Source: Massospora cicadina (taxonomy: Eukaryota > Entomophthoromycota > Entomophthoromycetes > Entomophthorales > Entomophthoraceae). From it: a stretch of 64,000 bases of DNA. Made by a program: the position numbers and the translations under genes. Within the stretch, counting starts at the first letter, position 1. Each line of letters starts with the position of its first letter. Where the stretch lies: the NCBI GenBank assembly GCA_022478985.1, contig JAKSZP010013550.1:18305-82304 (forward strand), given 5' to 3'. The notes under the pieces are model-generated. The model did no database searches. It saw only the letters and a program-made list of their open reading frames with translations, and was not told the DNA's origin. Below are positions 45,801 through 57,399 of this stretch, piece after piece.

Positions 45801-46300
45801 CAAGATCATCCTCCCATCCGCCCAAGACTCCTTGAGCTCCTCCCTCCCTCCGTGAGATTTGACCTTAAGGAATTGTGGAAGGACGTCTATCACCTCATCC
45901 TGTCAGCAAAGGTGTCCAACACCTTATGGAGGGTGCTCCACTGTTCATACAGGACAGGGGACCGGACTGGCCCTACCTTCCAGCACCGAAGCTGCCCCCG
46001 CTGTGTGGAGCCTATTGGCTCCCACCTCCATCGTTTTTTCACCTGTCCAGGTGTCGCGCATTTTGGCCAAAGGCCCGCGCGCTCCTCCATGCTCAGCCCT
46101 GGTCCGGACACCCTGTGCAAGACCTCATGTTTGAGCAGACATTGCCTGGTTGCCACTGACCCCTCCGTGTCCTCGCCTATGCCACAGCCATCTGGACCAT
46201 CCATAACTCCTTCCTTCGTGCTGCCTTTGACCAGCAGGTGTGGACCCTTCCACACATGATCCCCACTTTCAGGTACACTTTGAGATGGCCCTGAAGGTCT
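42886..46300 (+). pseudogene. LINE ORF2 (APE endonuclease-reverse transcriptase), multiply broken
   Basis: From the ATG at 42886 the order is: endonuclease (LALQSINANGL, IDIAAVQEPH, IYLPNAG, LLGDFNTTISRVRD, SRIDMAL, and LSYHRSLTVVL where the usual S-D-H has Y), a basic linker (43735 onward), RT entry LLKSPRLKAPGPDGIPFEVY (about 44255-44315), IHKKSDLESLANWRPIALIN, QHGFIPGRSLWDNYNDL, LLDMEKA, PVGQGLRQG, and AFAEDTAIAF at 44952-44981, the normally F/YADD catalytic box with its first aspartate replaced by glutamate. The C-terminal motif CPRC...HLHRFFTC lies at 45993-46055. Breaks: TGA at 42970, two offsetting frame changes near 43520 and 43735, TAA at 44674, a one-base loss near 44847, TGA at 45417 (in IA-stop-PCNEGGLGLLD) and a shift near 46063. 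Confidence 0.92.
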
Positions 46301-46484
46301 GCACTATGTCGCCAACCTCCCCCGCTCAGTTGTCACTGCAGCACAGCTCTGGCGCGCAAACCCCCTCCCTTTCTCGATGCCTCCTCCCTCCCTTCCCTCG
46401 CCTCAGGCTCTTAGGAGCCCAGGCGTAATTCAATAAACATCGATGAATCCCCCCCTTGGGTTGGGACCATCTGTACTAAAAAAA
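46301..46484 (+). other. LINE 3' UTR and tail
   Basis: Non-coding end of the LINE. Its last ~28 bases (TTGGGTTGGGACCATCTGTA onward) are the sequence reused in the three micro-insertions at 3962, 26064 and 54595. The tail ends in a short A run joined to the TSD. This copy reads CATCTGTACT where all three micro-copies read CATCTAGTACT. Confidence 0.85.
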
Positions 46485-46500
46485 GAAACAAGGTGGTAGT
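46485..46500 (+). repeat. Right target-site duplication of the LINE
   Basis: GAAACAAGGTGGTAGT follows the element's A run directly, matching 40015-40030 without mismatch. Confidence 0.95.
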
Positions 46501-48319
46501 AACATAGAACCAGATGCATTGTATGCTGATAGCTGCAGATTTCCAGCAGAAAATTGGGGAGGGGAGGCACAAAATTGTTGATGGTAATCTGATTAGGGCT
46601 GCAATTAAGAGTCAACTCACTGGCTTTGGCTCACTTAACGTAAAGGCTAATTATTGCTCAGGGTGTTTACTCCATGCAAATTAGGCAACAGACACCCTTT
46701 TAGTAAAATCACAATCATCCTCTTAGGGCTAATTCTCTTCTGATGTTACCCCTTGTATCATTGATTGCTTTGGTAAACACTTTGTACCCATGGCGAAACT
46801 CTTGTAGACACTATAAGACATATTCATTGTACAGTGGCCCTCAGGACTCAATGGAAGCCAAACCAACCTCTTACATGGTAGCTCAGCTCTAAGGTATCCA
46901 TGATTGCGAGTGACTTCTTCAAAACAGAGCAGGTCTTATACTGGTTACTGTTTATCAAATATCTGGTCAATCCCAGACTGGTTATGGAGATTAATAACTT
47001 TAACAACCAAAAGTAAAAATAATGTGGATAAACTTGAGATTCTGTAAAAGCCATTACATTAAGATGAAAAGTGAAGTATTTATATCTCAAGGTAAATATA
47101 AATTATAAATTGAATGTGATATTTAAAAGTTTTTGTGAATATGGGTTTCTATATGGGGATTTTCAAGATCCCCTAGTCAGATATCTTTTAAGCTGTTTTA
47201 ATATCTTCATCCATTTGAGCTAATTCTTGTAGCTGTGAGCTCTATCTTGCGTCGTTATCTATGAACCTGGATGTTCAAGGGCCTTTGTACTAGACCCACT
47301 TCTGAGTTTTTAAGCTATTGTTTCTTCTGCTGATATTGTTTTGATTATCAAATTTGGTATTACTCTGCTTGGCATCGAGGTCAAGCAATGAAGCTCCTTT
47401 AATGTGCCTAGCATCATGATTTTGAGCATACTAAAACTGGATGGTTGCCTGATTTGGTAATATTCACATATAAGGCTTGAGTGCTCTCATCGATATAATT
47501 TGATCAGCTCATCATAGCATCATAAGTGGAATGCAGCTTATTTTAGCCCCCCCCAAAAAAACTATGGGGTAAATTTCATAGGGAATTTCAGAAGAAACCT
47601 CATCTTCATAAAAAATTCTGAACCTTGAGGGTGAAAATTATTACTTATGATGTCATCCTGACTTTGCAGAAAATTTCCTTTTTTTCCTAAATCTATAAAG
47701 AGCATTGATCGCCACTTTCATGGTGGCTTGATTGCTCATAATGCCACTATTCAGGGATTATATTACAGTCATTCCACTGGTCTAGGAATAATCTTCTGCA
47801 CCATTTACGGACTCATCCATGACATGGAGGAAAAGACGCCCCAAAAGGAAACAGTCTATATGAAAATCATTTCCGTACTGAAAAACTCTGGGCTGATAAC
47901 TGAATTGGATAAACTTTGGATCTCCACCATTTGACAAAGGGGTCACATTTTTAATCTGTGTGAAGGCATCCTCTTGGTGAAGATGCGCATAAGGTGGCTT
48001 AGCAAGGCCATCTTAAGGAGATTTGTCAGCGCTATTATTGTGCAAGCCTTGAAAGGCTGATAAAATAGCTGATCAAAAAAATGAAATTCATGCACATCAT
48101 GGCTATTCAACTCAAGGGACGTAGCATAATTGGGACAACTCCCAAGTGGCACAACCAATAATATTGAACCTACTCCACAAAAGTTTTAGCTTAAAGAATG
48201 CCTTGTGAATGGTTTGAGGTATCTTCAGCCAATAATGTTCAAATGGGTCTGATAAGTCACTCATAATCAGCATTTTTTAGCACTAGTGGTGCCCATCCCA
48301 AAAGGGAGCTGCCATTCAT
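46501..48319. other. Unassigned flank of the LINE
   Basis: Continuation of the LINE target sequence followed by about 1.8 kb without a recognised gene. One plus-strand frame, 47728-47934, reads MIAHNATIQGLYYSHSTGLG and KIISVLKNSGLITELDKLWI. It looks somewhat coding but is not recognised. A C8A7 run occurs at about 47548-47563. Element D's missing 3' LTR could have been here, but I could not align it. Confidence 0.35.
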
Positions 48320-50132
48320 CTTTATTTGCAAATGGGCCAAACAAAAAGATTATTATAAATAAAAAAAATCCTAATATGGCACCTCAGCTAGAAGCCTAGG
48401 AAGCCATATCAGAAGGTGAGAAAGCTTTGGGGGAATTTTTGTCTGGCGCCCGCTTTAGCTGGCAGACCATGGCGGACAGCATTGGGGTGGGATCATCAGT
48501 GACATGGGGCATAAGGGGGTATATTTGTGGGTTTTCGTCATTTTTTTGAGGCCAGCGGTGTCCATCGCCTTAATGTATTGAGCAAGTTGATGCTCAGCAA
48601 AAGTAATGAAAGCTAGCACTCAAGTAAACGACTTGATGTACCAGCGGGTTTCAGGATAATTGTGGGTATAAAGAGAAGTTTTTGACGCATAATGCAAGTG
48701 CAGCTCGCTCAAAAAGCAAGCTTCTCAATTTCATATTTTGCATCCTCATCAAAATCATGGGGAAATAGGATAGGAATACCCTCAACAAGAGGTTTCATCA
48801 CCCCATGGAGATGTTGGTTGAGGAGGGTGTTAGATGGAGCAGCTGCTGCTTCTACAGCCATTTTGTTTATGTTTTTATAACTAGGAAAATCATTTTTATA
48901 TGGAAAACGGCGGGGACACATATTGGGGGGATTTACAAAGAAATTCCTCCAAAGTGAAATCTGGCTTGACGTTATACAGCTAGTTGCTATCATTAATCCA
49001 TTCGAGGCACTCAAATGGATTTAGCTCAGCCAATTCTGGGCCAGCCACCAGAATTGGAGTGGTGGTCGGAGCTGATTGATTGTGGACAGTTGACCATGGC
49101 AGCTCAGCCGAAACTGATTCAGCCATCAACTCAGGATTCAGTAATCCAGTCAAATTATTTTTAAAATTTTTAAAATTTGAATGTTGATTGGGTGCCACTT
49201 TGGGAGTTGCACCCAATTTCCCCAAGGCTGTGGGTGGGCGAATTGAGACCCATGTAAAGAATTTGGGCGAAGTGGCTGCCAATCCACCACCAGAAGAAGA
49301 AATGGCAGAAGCAGCAGAGGTGGAAGCCGTGGGGCACTTGCACTTTGAATGATTGAGTTCAAAGCACAAGGGGCAAATGGCAGAGCCATTTTTGATACAC
49401 GCCCAATTGGGTGATCAGGGGTGGATTTGATCACAGTGCAGGGGGAATTGCAAGGTGGTAATTGTGATGAAATGGGCAGATTGTTGCAAAGGTGTGAGGC
49501 CCTTCTAACAAATCCACCCCATTGGAAACCACAATCTTCAGCACAGGTTCAGTGCTGCAAACATCCAAACCCTCATTGAGCTCATGGCGGAGGCATTTGG
49601 GGGAGAGATGGGAGAGAAACCCAGCGAACCAGACCACCAAAGTGGCCCCATCCAGTTTCATGCAAATGGTGGGAAATGGATTTTTTAAAAACATTTTGCA
49701 ACTTAGATGCTGCTGCTGTATCAGCTTCAGAGTGGAAGCCGAGGTCAAAGTACCCCTTAAAAGGGAGGAAGTTGATAAAGCCAGTGGTCTTGAAAAACCG
49801 CTATGGCCATCTCGATGATAGCTGCACTCACTTATGGGAAAAGACCCATATTTGACCTGAGGCTAAAATGAAAATTGCTCTGTGGGAACACTAAAGGGCT
49901 CTGGAGCACCACCTGAGAAATTTCAAGGTGTTGGGTTAAGTCCTGATGGGGGACATAATGCCTGGTAGCGTTGGGAGGGCTAGCAGAGCCAGCCTGAGCA
50001 CACTTCAGCAGTGGCCAAAATATTCCAGATGGCGACACGCCGCATACCAAGCTGGGGCAGCAGGCGTTGATTTCATTGACAATGGTAAGTTTTGGCTTGA
50101 TCAAGCGGGCGTTTTTTGTATTTTAATAAAAA
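48320..50132 (-). mobile_element. ORF1-only retroelement, copy 2 (best preserved)
   Basis: The minus strand starts near 50132 (TTTTTATTAAAATACAAAAA then ACGCCCGC) and ends at 48320 (TTTGGCCCATTTGCAAATAA then AG). Coding segments in order: GYFDLGFHSEADTAAASKL, MKLDGATLVV, LSPKCLRHELNEGLDVCSTE, PVLKIVVSNGVDLLEGPHTF (about 607 bp from the start), an intact CCHC knuckle CPLCFELNHSKCKC at 49334-49375, a Ser/Ala-rich hinge, and a long C-terminal part (LNPFECLEWINDSN, LNQHLHGVMKPLVEGIPILF, HDFDEDAKYEIEKLAF). The layout mirrors LINE ORF1. After the knuckle there is about 1 kb to the shared 3' end and it contains no endonuclease or RT motif. Length about 1.81 kb. Confidence 0.8.
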
Positions 50133-50689
50133 TCCAAATTTGGCTATGATTTAGTTATTAAAGCAAAAGAGAGATCTCATAACCAGCCTTCATATGCTCA
50201 AAAAGTTGACCTTTATGAGAGTAATTTAGGGAACCCAAACTTGCTAAATAAGTTCAAGGCATTGTATAATAATTAAGAATTAAGAAAACATTTGTCAAGA
50301 GGTCCCCACCATGAAATAGGGGAGATAGAGAAAAGTGTGGATCCTCAGAAGCGGGGATGCAACCAAAAGCATTCATGTGATGTTTTACTGAAGAGAGTAA
50401 ACAAAGCTTATAACCTATGGATCTTAGGGGTAATCTCAGCCTGAATGATCTCCTCTTCAATTATGGTGTCTGGACGAGTTGAGGTGATAACTGTAGTCGC
50501 AGAAATAAACTGGCTAAACTCTGTTTACACATAAAACCTAAGACTAGATGCATTCTCATCATTATGAGAAGGCTGTAAAATTGTTGGCACCACACATAAG
50601 ATTAAGACCTTTGACATTATGTCATAAGCTGATGGTAAGTTATGAGCAGAAATTGAGGAGTTAATTGTGAAACTCAGGGTTATATTTTG
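50133..50689. other. Unassigned stretch
   Basis: No motif readable between ORF1-only copy 2 and the LTR of element E. It may include the outer part of that LTR. Confidence 0.45.
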
Positions 50690-51850
50690 TCATTTGAGTT
50701 AAATACTAGATTTAATTGGTTGATTCAGATAGTAAGACATTTGATGAAATCACCAATGCTGTTAGATTTCCACATTGATGGATCCCTTGATTCGTTCTAA
50801 TTTATCAGCATTATTAATAATTTAATGACCTCAAAACTGCCTTAATTAGATCGGCTTGTACCTAATTATCAGTGCTTATAATTGCTATGAGATAAATATT
50901 ATGCCAATCAAGAGACCATTTGGGGGGAAATGTAGTCTCATGGCATTGACATATTTGCACCTCCTATATTAGTGCATTAATAATGAACTAAGGTGAAACT
51001 TTAGGCTCTATTAATGAAATTGTCTAATAATTCACCCATCATGGGTAGCCCAAATAGGTCATGCCTAGTGCTATGAGAGGCCTGATGACTTCCCAATCTT
51101 GGATATTCATGAATTATATTCATTTATCATTTTATCATCATCTTTTGTTATTCATCAATTTATGACATAGCTCTAATAAAATAAGTTTTGGGATGATTCT
51201 GCGTTGATTAAATGTCATTATCACACCCGAAATTATCTCAGATTATGATAGTAAAATATCCTTCAATCAAATGATATGATCGACATACACTCAATTCATG
51301 GGCCAAACTGATTAGGGAACAATTTATAGTTATTGACATGACCAGCAGAGTATTAGCATCTCCTGGCTGAACTTTTCAATTAAAAGAGCATCCAGGAGAT
51401 GTTTGAGATGTATATAATACCAGCACTAGGCCAATTTATGACATTATTTAACCTTTGGTCCTTAATAACTACTGTTTCTTGATTATAAATTATCTTTTTC
51501 CAACTATTATCTGTATGTCGTTCCATCTGTTATCTACCATCATAATAGATAAGTAGTATGTGTTTTACATCCTGGAAAGAAGTACTCAGTTATGTACCTG
51601 CCAGAGAAACAATCTCAATTATTTAGGAATGTTTTCTATTATTGGTTACAAAGACAGAAGGTCTTGTATTTTATGGCTAATAGACTAAAGAATGGTGTCA
51701 TACCAGAGCTACTTAATTATATATTGAGGATTATAAGAGCATCTTTTTCTAAATTTTAACAGGAATTTCTTTTATAAAGCAAGTATATATTCCTCAATTC
51801 TTTTTGTTGAGTCATTTATCTTGCTCCCTCGGCTAAAACTAAACAATAAG
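50690..51850 (+). repeat. 5' LTR of element E (start approximate)
   Basis: Homologous to 31640-32813. Both share, in order, TAAATACTA, AACTGCCTT-ATTAGATCG, TAGTCTCATGGCATT, GAGAGGCCTGATGA, ATAATGCCAGCACTAGGCC (here ATAATACCAGCACTAGGCC) and the CGGCTAAAACT/TGGCTAAAACT end. Elements D and E thus belong to one LTR family with unusually long LTRs. Confidence 0.7.
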
Positions 51851-51959
51851 GATAGACTCAATTAAAGATTTGATTACATAAAATCATAGGGCTTATCTTT
51901 ACTAAATTCAGAGTAAATGTGCCAGTAAGAAAAATTACTCAAGAGAAGAATTATATGAA

Positions 51960-53260
51960 AAGATCTGCTGTTACAAGAACGTCACGCATACCTGCCTACC
52001 TTGGTAACTTAGGGCTAATAATGCTTGGTGCCACATATGTTGCTCACTATAAGGGTACAGCACAACTCACCAGAGGTAATGGAGGATTATATTGACTGAT
52101 GAGTGAGTAAGATACCAAATGTGAGGCGCTGGTTAGAATCATAGAAGATCATGAAGGATGAAGGTAATGACAAATAAACTCTGAACAAGAACTTATTGAG
52201 GATATGCTTGCATTCTTATTAAGAAGATGTCAAGGTTAGAGGTCAAATGTACTGTGTTATAATACTGTTCAAGTGCTCCCTAGCAGCTACAATGCATCAA
52301 CTATTTGATTTAGACAAAATAGAAATGAAACTTTGCTAGTGGAATAGGAAGAACGATTTTTATATCTGGACAATAGAACATATCAAACATCAAGGTTATA
52401 GACTAATAGGATGTAAAGATTAATATTCATGGGATTGACTTGGACGTGGTAGAAGATACTTTAAAGGTATGAAAACTCAAAATTGACAAATCCCACTGTT
52501 AGCGGGCAGAAGATCTGACATTACTTTAAAAGTAGTTACATCTGCCCTTAAACCAACTCATATGATATAAGCTAAAAATATCATTATAGTCCGAAATTTA
52601 ACCTTTACCTGAAATCAATGTACAACCTCAGTAAAGGGACACTCGAAAGTCTTTCTTCACAAGTATGAGAACAGCATGGATGGAGCCAACAACTTACAAA
52701 AATGACCGCCAAGCCAGTACTAAAGCTAAGAAGCTCAAGAAGAGTTCAAAATGAACGTGGAACCAGTTTTTATGGGATGGAGCTGAAGCAGTACTTTTTT
52801 AAAAATCAGCAGCATACTAGATTTTCAAATTATGGAAATAAAGTTCCTCCTTATAAAATGGGCTAAAGAAAAGAATCAGTCATCAACATACTTTGCAATA
52901 TCAGCTGAGAACATTGAAGATCTGTACTATCAGAATTATAGACATCTCAACTATATATTTGTTTTATTAGCTCGCTAAATATCTCTCCAAATTAAGATAA
53001 TGACGTATAGAAAATGAAAGTAGTGAGGTCTTTTAAAGAGGTCATTAAGCAATGTTAGAAATAAATGGTAATATGAGAGTGAAGCCAAGAACACCAAAAA
53101 ACAATACATAGCACCAACAAGGTTATATACGCTATACAATGCAAAGACATTAAAATGGAATAAAAACCTTTGATACCAACCCAACAAAGACAACAAAGAG
53201 ATTCTGGTTGCCACAATTGTAAAATAACTGGACATGTCTCAGTCTTTTCTTAAGCCAGCA
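51960..53260 (+). pseudogene. Gag remnant with damaged CCHC knuckle (element E)
   Basis: The gag position is defined by the LTR upstream. At 53209-53247 the plus strand reads CHNCKITGHVSVF, a C-X2-C-X4-H-X4-C nucleocapsid knuckle whose last cysteine is phenylalanine (TTT for TGT/TGC). Upstream frames are heavily interrupted. Element B has the intact equivalent at 10160-10198. Confidence 0.6.
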
Positions 53261-54578
53261 GATCTTAAATGAACAATTAAAGTGAGAGAAAAGCAGCTCC
53301 AGCGGTGAACTGAATCATGATCCTACCAAGATTGAAGGTGATGATTAGTACTACCAAATCAACTGGTTAATATATCTTGGGAGCTCCCAAAAGATGTTAT
53401 AATCCTTTATGACATTAAGATCCCACTAAGAGACATATAAAACCTACTCATACTTGTTTTAAGGTTTTGTGACTAACCATCTTTGATGTTATTGACAAAG
53501 GAGAGTGACTAAACAAAAATGGTTTACCAACAGTTCATAATCAAAACAAGAAATTTTAGAGATAGAAATAAAAAAGACATACATAAAAAGCTTGAGACTT
53601 TTACAAAAAGGCTATATAAGTATTGACCGCTGTATGCACCTTTAATTAAAGTCTAACCAAAGTGGAAGTGGTCACCTTATGGTATGGTAACTAGCTTAGC
53701 TGGACACAGATGTCCTAAATGCCATAACGTCCTCAAATTTAATGAATAGACTTATCTTTAAATTCATCACAACATTAAATAACAAATTCTCTGAACAGGA
53801 TATGACCCACGCGTTAAGGGACTACCCTGCATCACTCCTAGGGCTTAGACAAATGGTGCTGTCTTCCCCTGTGCTGTTCTAAAAAATGACCACTAGATTT
53901 ACTTAATAAGAATTTAGTCCTTTTATTGTTTAGTGAGGTCAATAACTTTGTGGAGAGTACCTATAACCTCCTAAATTGCCAGATGCTACTGCTCTAAGAG
54001 CTAATTATAAAATCCATGAAAATAACGCACATGTTTAGTTGTAAGCAAGTAGTCAATATATTATATAAAGTAACACATTAAGACTTAAGGCCCAAAAAGT
54101 TCTATTCTAATATCCATACCATGTAAGTCTACCCTGAATAATAAAAAAGCCATTATATCTTGCCTGGAGTGCAGAGGATTATGCTGGTGGTGATCAGTAC
54201 CTAAATCCTGCCAAAAGTTATGCTCAAATCTTATCATCGTAGATCTATGAGTTTGTAGCCATGAGTACTGCCAGATCTTACAAGCTAGTTACACTGAAGA
54301 ACATAAAATGGTAGATAACATCACAATAAAAACTTTTTTAAGTGATAAAAAGAAAAGTTGTGTATAATTTGAAACTCTCCAACTTTGATAATATGTAGGT
54401 GATACACGCTGTAAGAGAGTTCACCAAGTTTTGTATGGGTACCACGACAAAAAATTAGCATTGAGAACTAAAAAGCTTTTCATAAGAGTTTATTGATATC
54501 TTTAGTAAAGAACCTAATGATTATGGGTTGTGTCATGGAGAAGTACACCAAATGTACATGTGAACATCTGTAATATTC

Positions 54579-54629
54579 AAGAAATCCTTACTAAAACCAT
54601 CTAGTACTAAAAAAAGAAATCCTTACTAA
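54579..54629 (+). mobile_element. Micro-insertion of LINE 3' tail with 16-bp direct repeat
   Basis: AAGAAATCCTTACTAA occurs at 54579-54594 and 54614-54629. Between them, 54595-54613 reads AACCATCTAGTACTAAAAA, the last ~19 bases of the LINE. The A residues at the junctions make the exact edges ambiguous by one or two bases. It interrupts element E upstream of RT, so it is younger than E. It is the shortest of the three. Confidence 0.88.
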
Positions 54630-54639
54630 TATAAGAGGA

Positions 54640-55680
54640 TCAATAATGGACAGTATCAACTTAACATAATCAATTGGTGCATGCTGGGCTCTTGAGTTCT
54701 TCAAAGAATTTTCAGGCATCACTCCACTTACTGGTGCGCAAAAAGGACAAATTCCACAGAGTATTTATTTAATAACCGCAGCTCTTTAAATTAGCAAAGA
54801 GGGACTCATATTCCATACATTGGATATATGATGTCCTGGAGACTGGGAGGATGCACATACTTTTCTACCTTGGCATAATCAAAGGGTACTGGCAAATAAA
54901 ATTGTCACCCACAAATTGTAAAAAAACTTGCAATAATATAGTCAAAGCTTTTTTGAGCCAACTTAAATGCCTCAAGGGCTCTGCAACTTCCCTGATAATT
55001 TCCATAGAGTCAAGAAAGTTATTTAGAAACATTACTCTCTTGTGTCTTAATTTAGCTGGATTATCTTTACAGTCTTAAGTATAACATTCTGAGAGCTCCA
55101 TTTCTCTTCAAAGTGTTTACATGTCTCCAAGCAGCAATAAAGAAATTATAGCCAAGAAAGTGGTCCTTCCAGGAACACTAACTAGAGTTTCTCAGTCATC
55201 ACTTTAGTAAAAGAGTGATCCAGCCTCAGAATAAGAAAACAGAGGCTATTACCAATATGGGTCAAACACAAGTTCATGATAATGTACTGGTCATCTTAGT
55301 CAAACTGCATACTACCACCAGTTTGTACCTAATCTACAGACAGTGACACCCCACTTGAGAACTTTTTATATTTGATATTACATTACAACAGAGCAAAATT
55401 ATTTTTAATAACTCAAGTAATGTCTTATGGAATATCCTATCCTAGTTTATCTTAGTGTAAACAAACATTTATCTATATATGGATAATAGAGATATTGGTA
55501 TGGGAGCAAACCTGGATCAGTTGGACGAAAAATGGAAAGTCATCTCATCAATTATTTAATTTCTATATCTGGGCAGAACGCAACTACACCATGATTAAAA
55601 GAGACTTTTTAGTTGTTATATGAGCTGTCAATCTTTTCCAACTCTATGTATATGTAGTATACTTAAGTTTTAGATGATAA
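54640..55680 (+). pseudogene. Reverse transcriptase-RNase H remnant (element E)
   Basis: Around 54730-54900 the plus strand gives, across two frames, LLVRKKDKFHRVYL and ILFYLGIIKGYWQIKLSPTN, the Ty3 RT blocks usually read as F-V-K-K-K-D-G-K and F-S-x-L-D-L-K-x-G-Y-x-Q-I; the palm aspartate is G here. RNase H is seen at about 55575-55660 as ERNYTMIKRDFLVVI. Several stops occur. Confidence 0.7.
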
Positions 55681-55689
55681 TGATTCCAT

Positions 55690-57100
55690 CCATTAATTAA
55701 GGGACAATTTTGATATCAAAGAATGCCTGTCACAAATGGTCTGTTCAGTTGCAGGGATATGACTTTGTGATTTTGCACTGAGTAGGGTACAAGCACTTAG
55801 CACTGAAAGGTTAATTAATTTAACCAATCTTTCACTTAGCGCCCACAATAACGAGAGCTTTATGAGATCACTAGAAAACTCAAGTAGACTTGAGTAGATG
55901 ATGCTGAGGTAACTTAATGAGTATTTAAGAAGCAATCCAAGGAGGGAACATAATGAATGGTCAGCTGCTGAAGTTTGTTTAAGGAAGTTGGGACTCTTTT
56001 AAAAGCCTAGATATCAGATCCTAGTTAAATCTTTGGTCTACAACCAAGTAAGTCATAAGAGTTACTAAAAAATGCATGAACTTTTGAAAGGACAAGTATG
56101 ATGGGAGCTATGGGCGATGAAATCAGTTTAACACTTAAATTTTATATACCTTGTGCCAATTTATGACCTTTAGAGTATTAGTTTGCCTTTTCTCCAGTAC
56201 TTCATTCATCATTCTGAAATGGAACAATTGGAGTTATGGGACCCTTATTAAGAGCTTTGAATTGATATTTTTTCAATACTATTCTATTTACTACTTTACC
56301 AAGTGGGTTGAAGCCAAAGCAGTTAAAAACTAATTTTTATGGCCACCACAAAGTTCCCTCTATAATCAAAAAAATGGCAATACATGATTTCACAAATTAT
56401 TATATTAGACAATAAGATAAACTTCATCTGTGATGCAGTGGGTAAGATGATGGAATTGATAAAAGGTCTAACTGCAATTTACAACACTATACGACTCATC
56501 TACCATAAAAGTGTAGAGCAAGTCAAGGGATCCTTAGTCGATATTGACGAAGCTAGTCATTAACAAAAGTCCCTTTAAACTCTTAAATACAATCTTCTTA
56601 AATTGCATACTACCTGAGCTACCACTTTACATAATAAGTGTCTAAAATTAAGGCATCATATGGATAATAAACCTCCCAGCCTTCCATGTTGGCCCCAATG
56701 ATTGCCAACAATTGGAAGGGAAGAACTTATTCGAGGAGATTGGTAAAAGGATTAAGTAGACGAGCTGGTCAGAATCCAAATTAAAAATATAAAAGGAATA
56801 GTGAGAAGTAATTATTTTCGTGGGACAATTGAAAATTCATTCATAGACTCAACTACAAAACTTGAAAAAGAAAATTTAAGTTCAGTTTTACCATGCACAA
56901 GGAAATCCACTTGACACGTTATTGGCTATTTTGTCAGGACTGTAGTTTGCCCTTAAACACTGGGACTGAAAATACCATCTGAAACAAAAACTACTAGGTT
57001 ATCAATAAATATAGTGTATGTGAGATATTGTAGCAACCCTAAATATAGTCTTATAAAATTTCGTCCTGAAAAACAACTCAAATAAACTATATATTTCTTA
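55690..57100 (+). pseudogene. Integrase remnant (element E)
   Basis: IYYFTKWVEAKAVKN at about 56280-56331 is the D-x-F-T-K-W-V-E-A block of Ty3 integrase, with the leading aspartate altered. TAIYNTIRLIYHKSVEQVKG at about 56470-56530 corresponds to the segment usually read as Y-H-P-x-x-x-G-x-V-E-R. The zinc-binding N-terminal part is not readable. Inactive. Confidence 0.65.
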
Positions 57101-57399
57101 AATAGGGAAGCAAGTCAGAATTAGGGAAAATAAAGCCTTGATGACGGCCCAAAGACCCCTAGTTATAATAAAACATCTGAAAAAACGAGTTCCCCAAGGA
57201 GGTTGACTAACTAAGTGATTAAGTCCTTGGATGATGAGTAAGTAAAAAATTTTACAACAAGGATCAATTGATGTATCATATATATAGTTTGATGAGCGAT
57301 CCAAAGATAAAGGTTAAAACAATCAAATACTTCAACATGAAGAATAAACTGAAACTTAGTTTGTGACTCTGCCACTAATAATGACTGGCGTTCCAATCT

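Larger units (their letters stand above)
40031..46484 (+). mobile_element. Full-length Tad1-like LINE (non-LTR retrotransposon)
   Basis: A 6454-bp element between two perfect copies of GAAACAAGGTGGTAGT (40015-40030 and 46485-46500). It has a short 5' UTR, ORF1 (Gag-like with CCHC knuckle), ORF2 (APE endonuclease, RT, C-terminal Cys/His domain) and a 3' tail ending GGGACCATCTGTACTAAAAA plus A run. It contrasts with its surroundings in higher GC, frequent CpG and long open frames, and is clearly the youngest large element here. It is still dead: frameshifts in ORF1, several stops and shifts in ORF2 and an altered RT catalytic box. ORF architecture and lack of an RNase H domain fit fungal Tad1-type LINEs, though clade placement was not tested by alignment. 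Confidence 0.95.
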
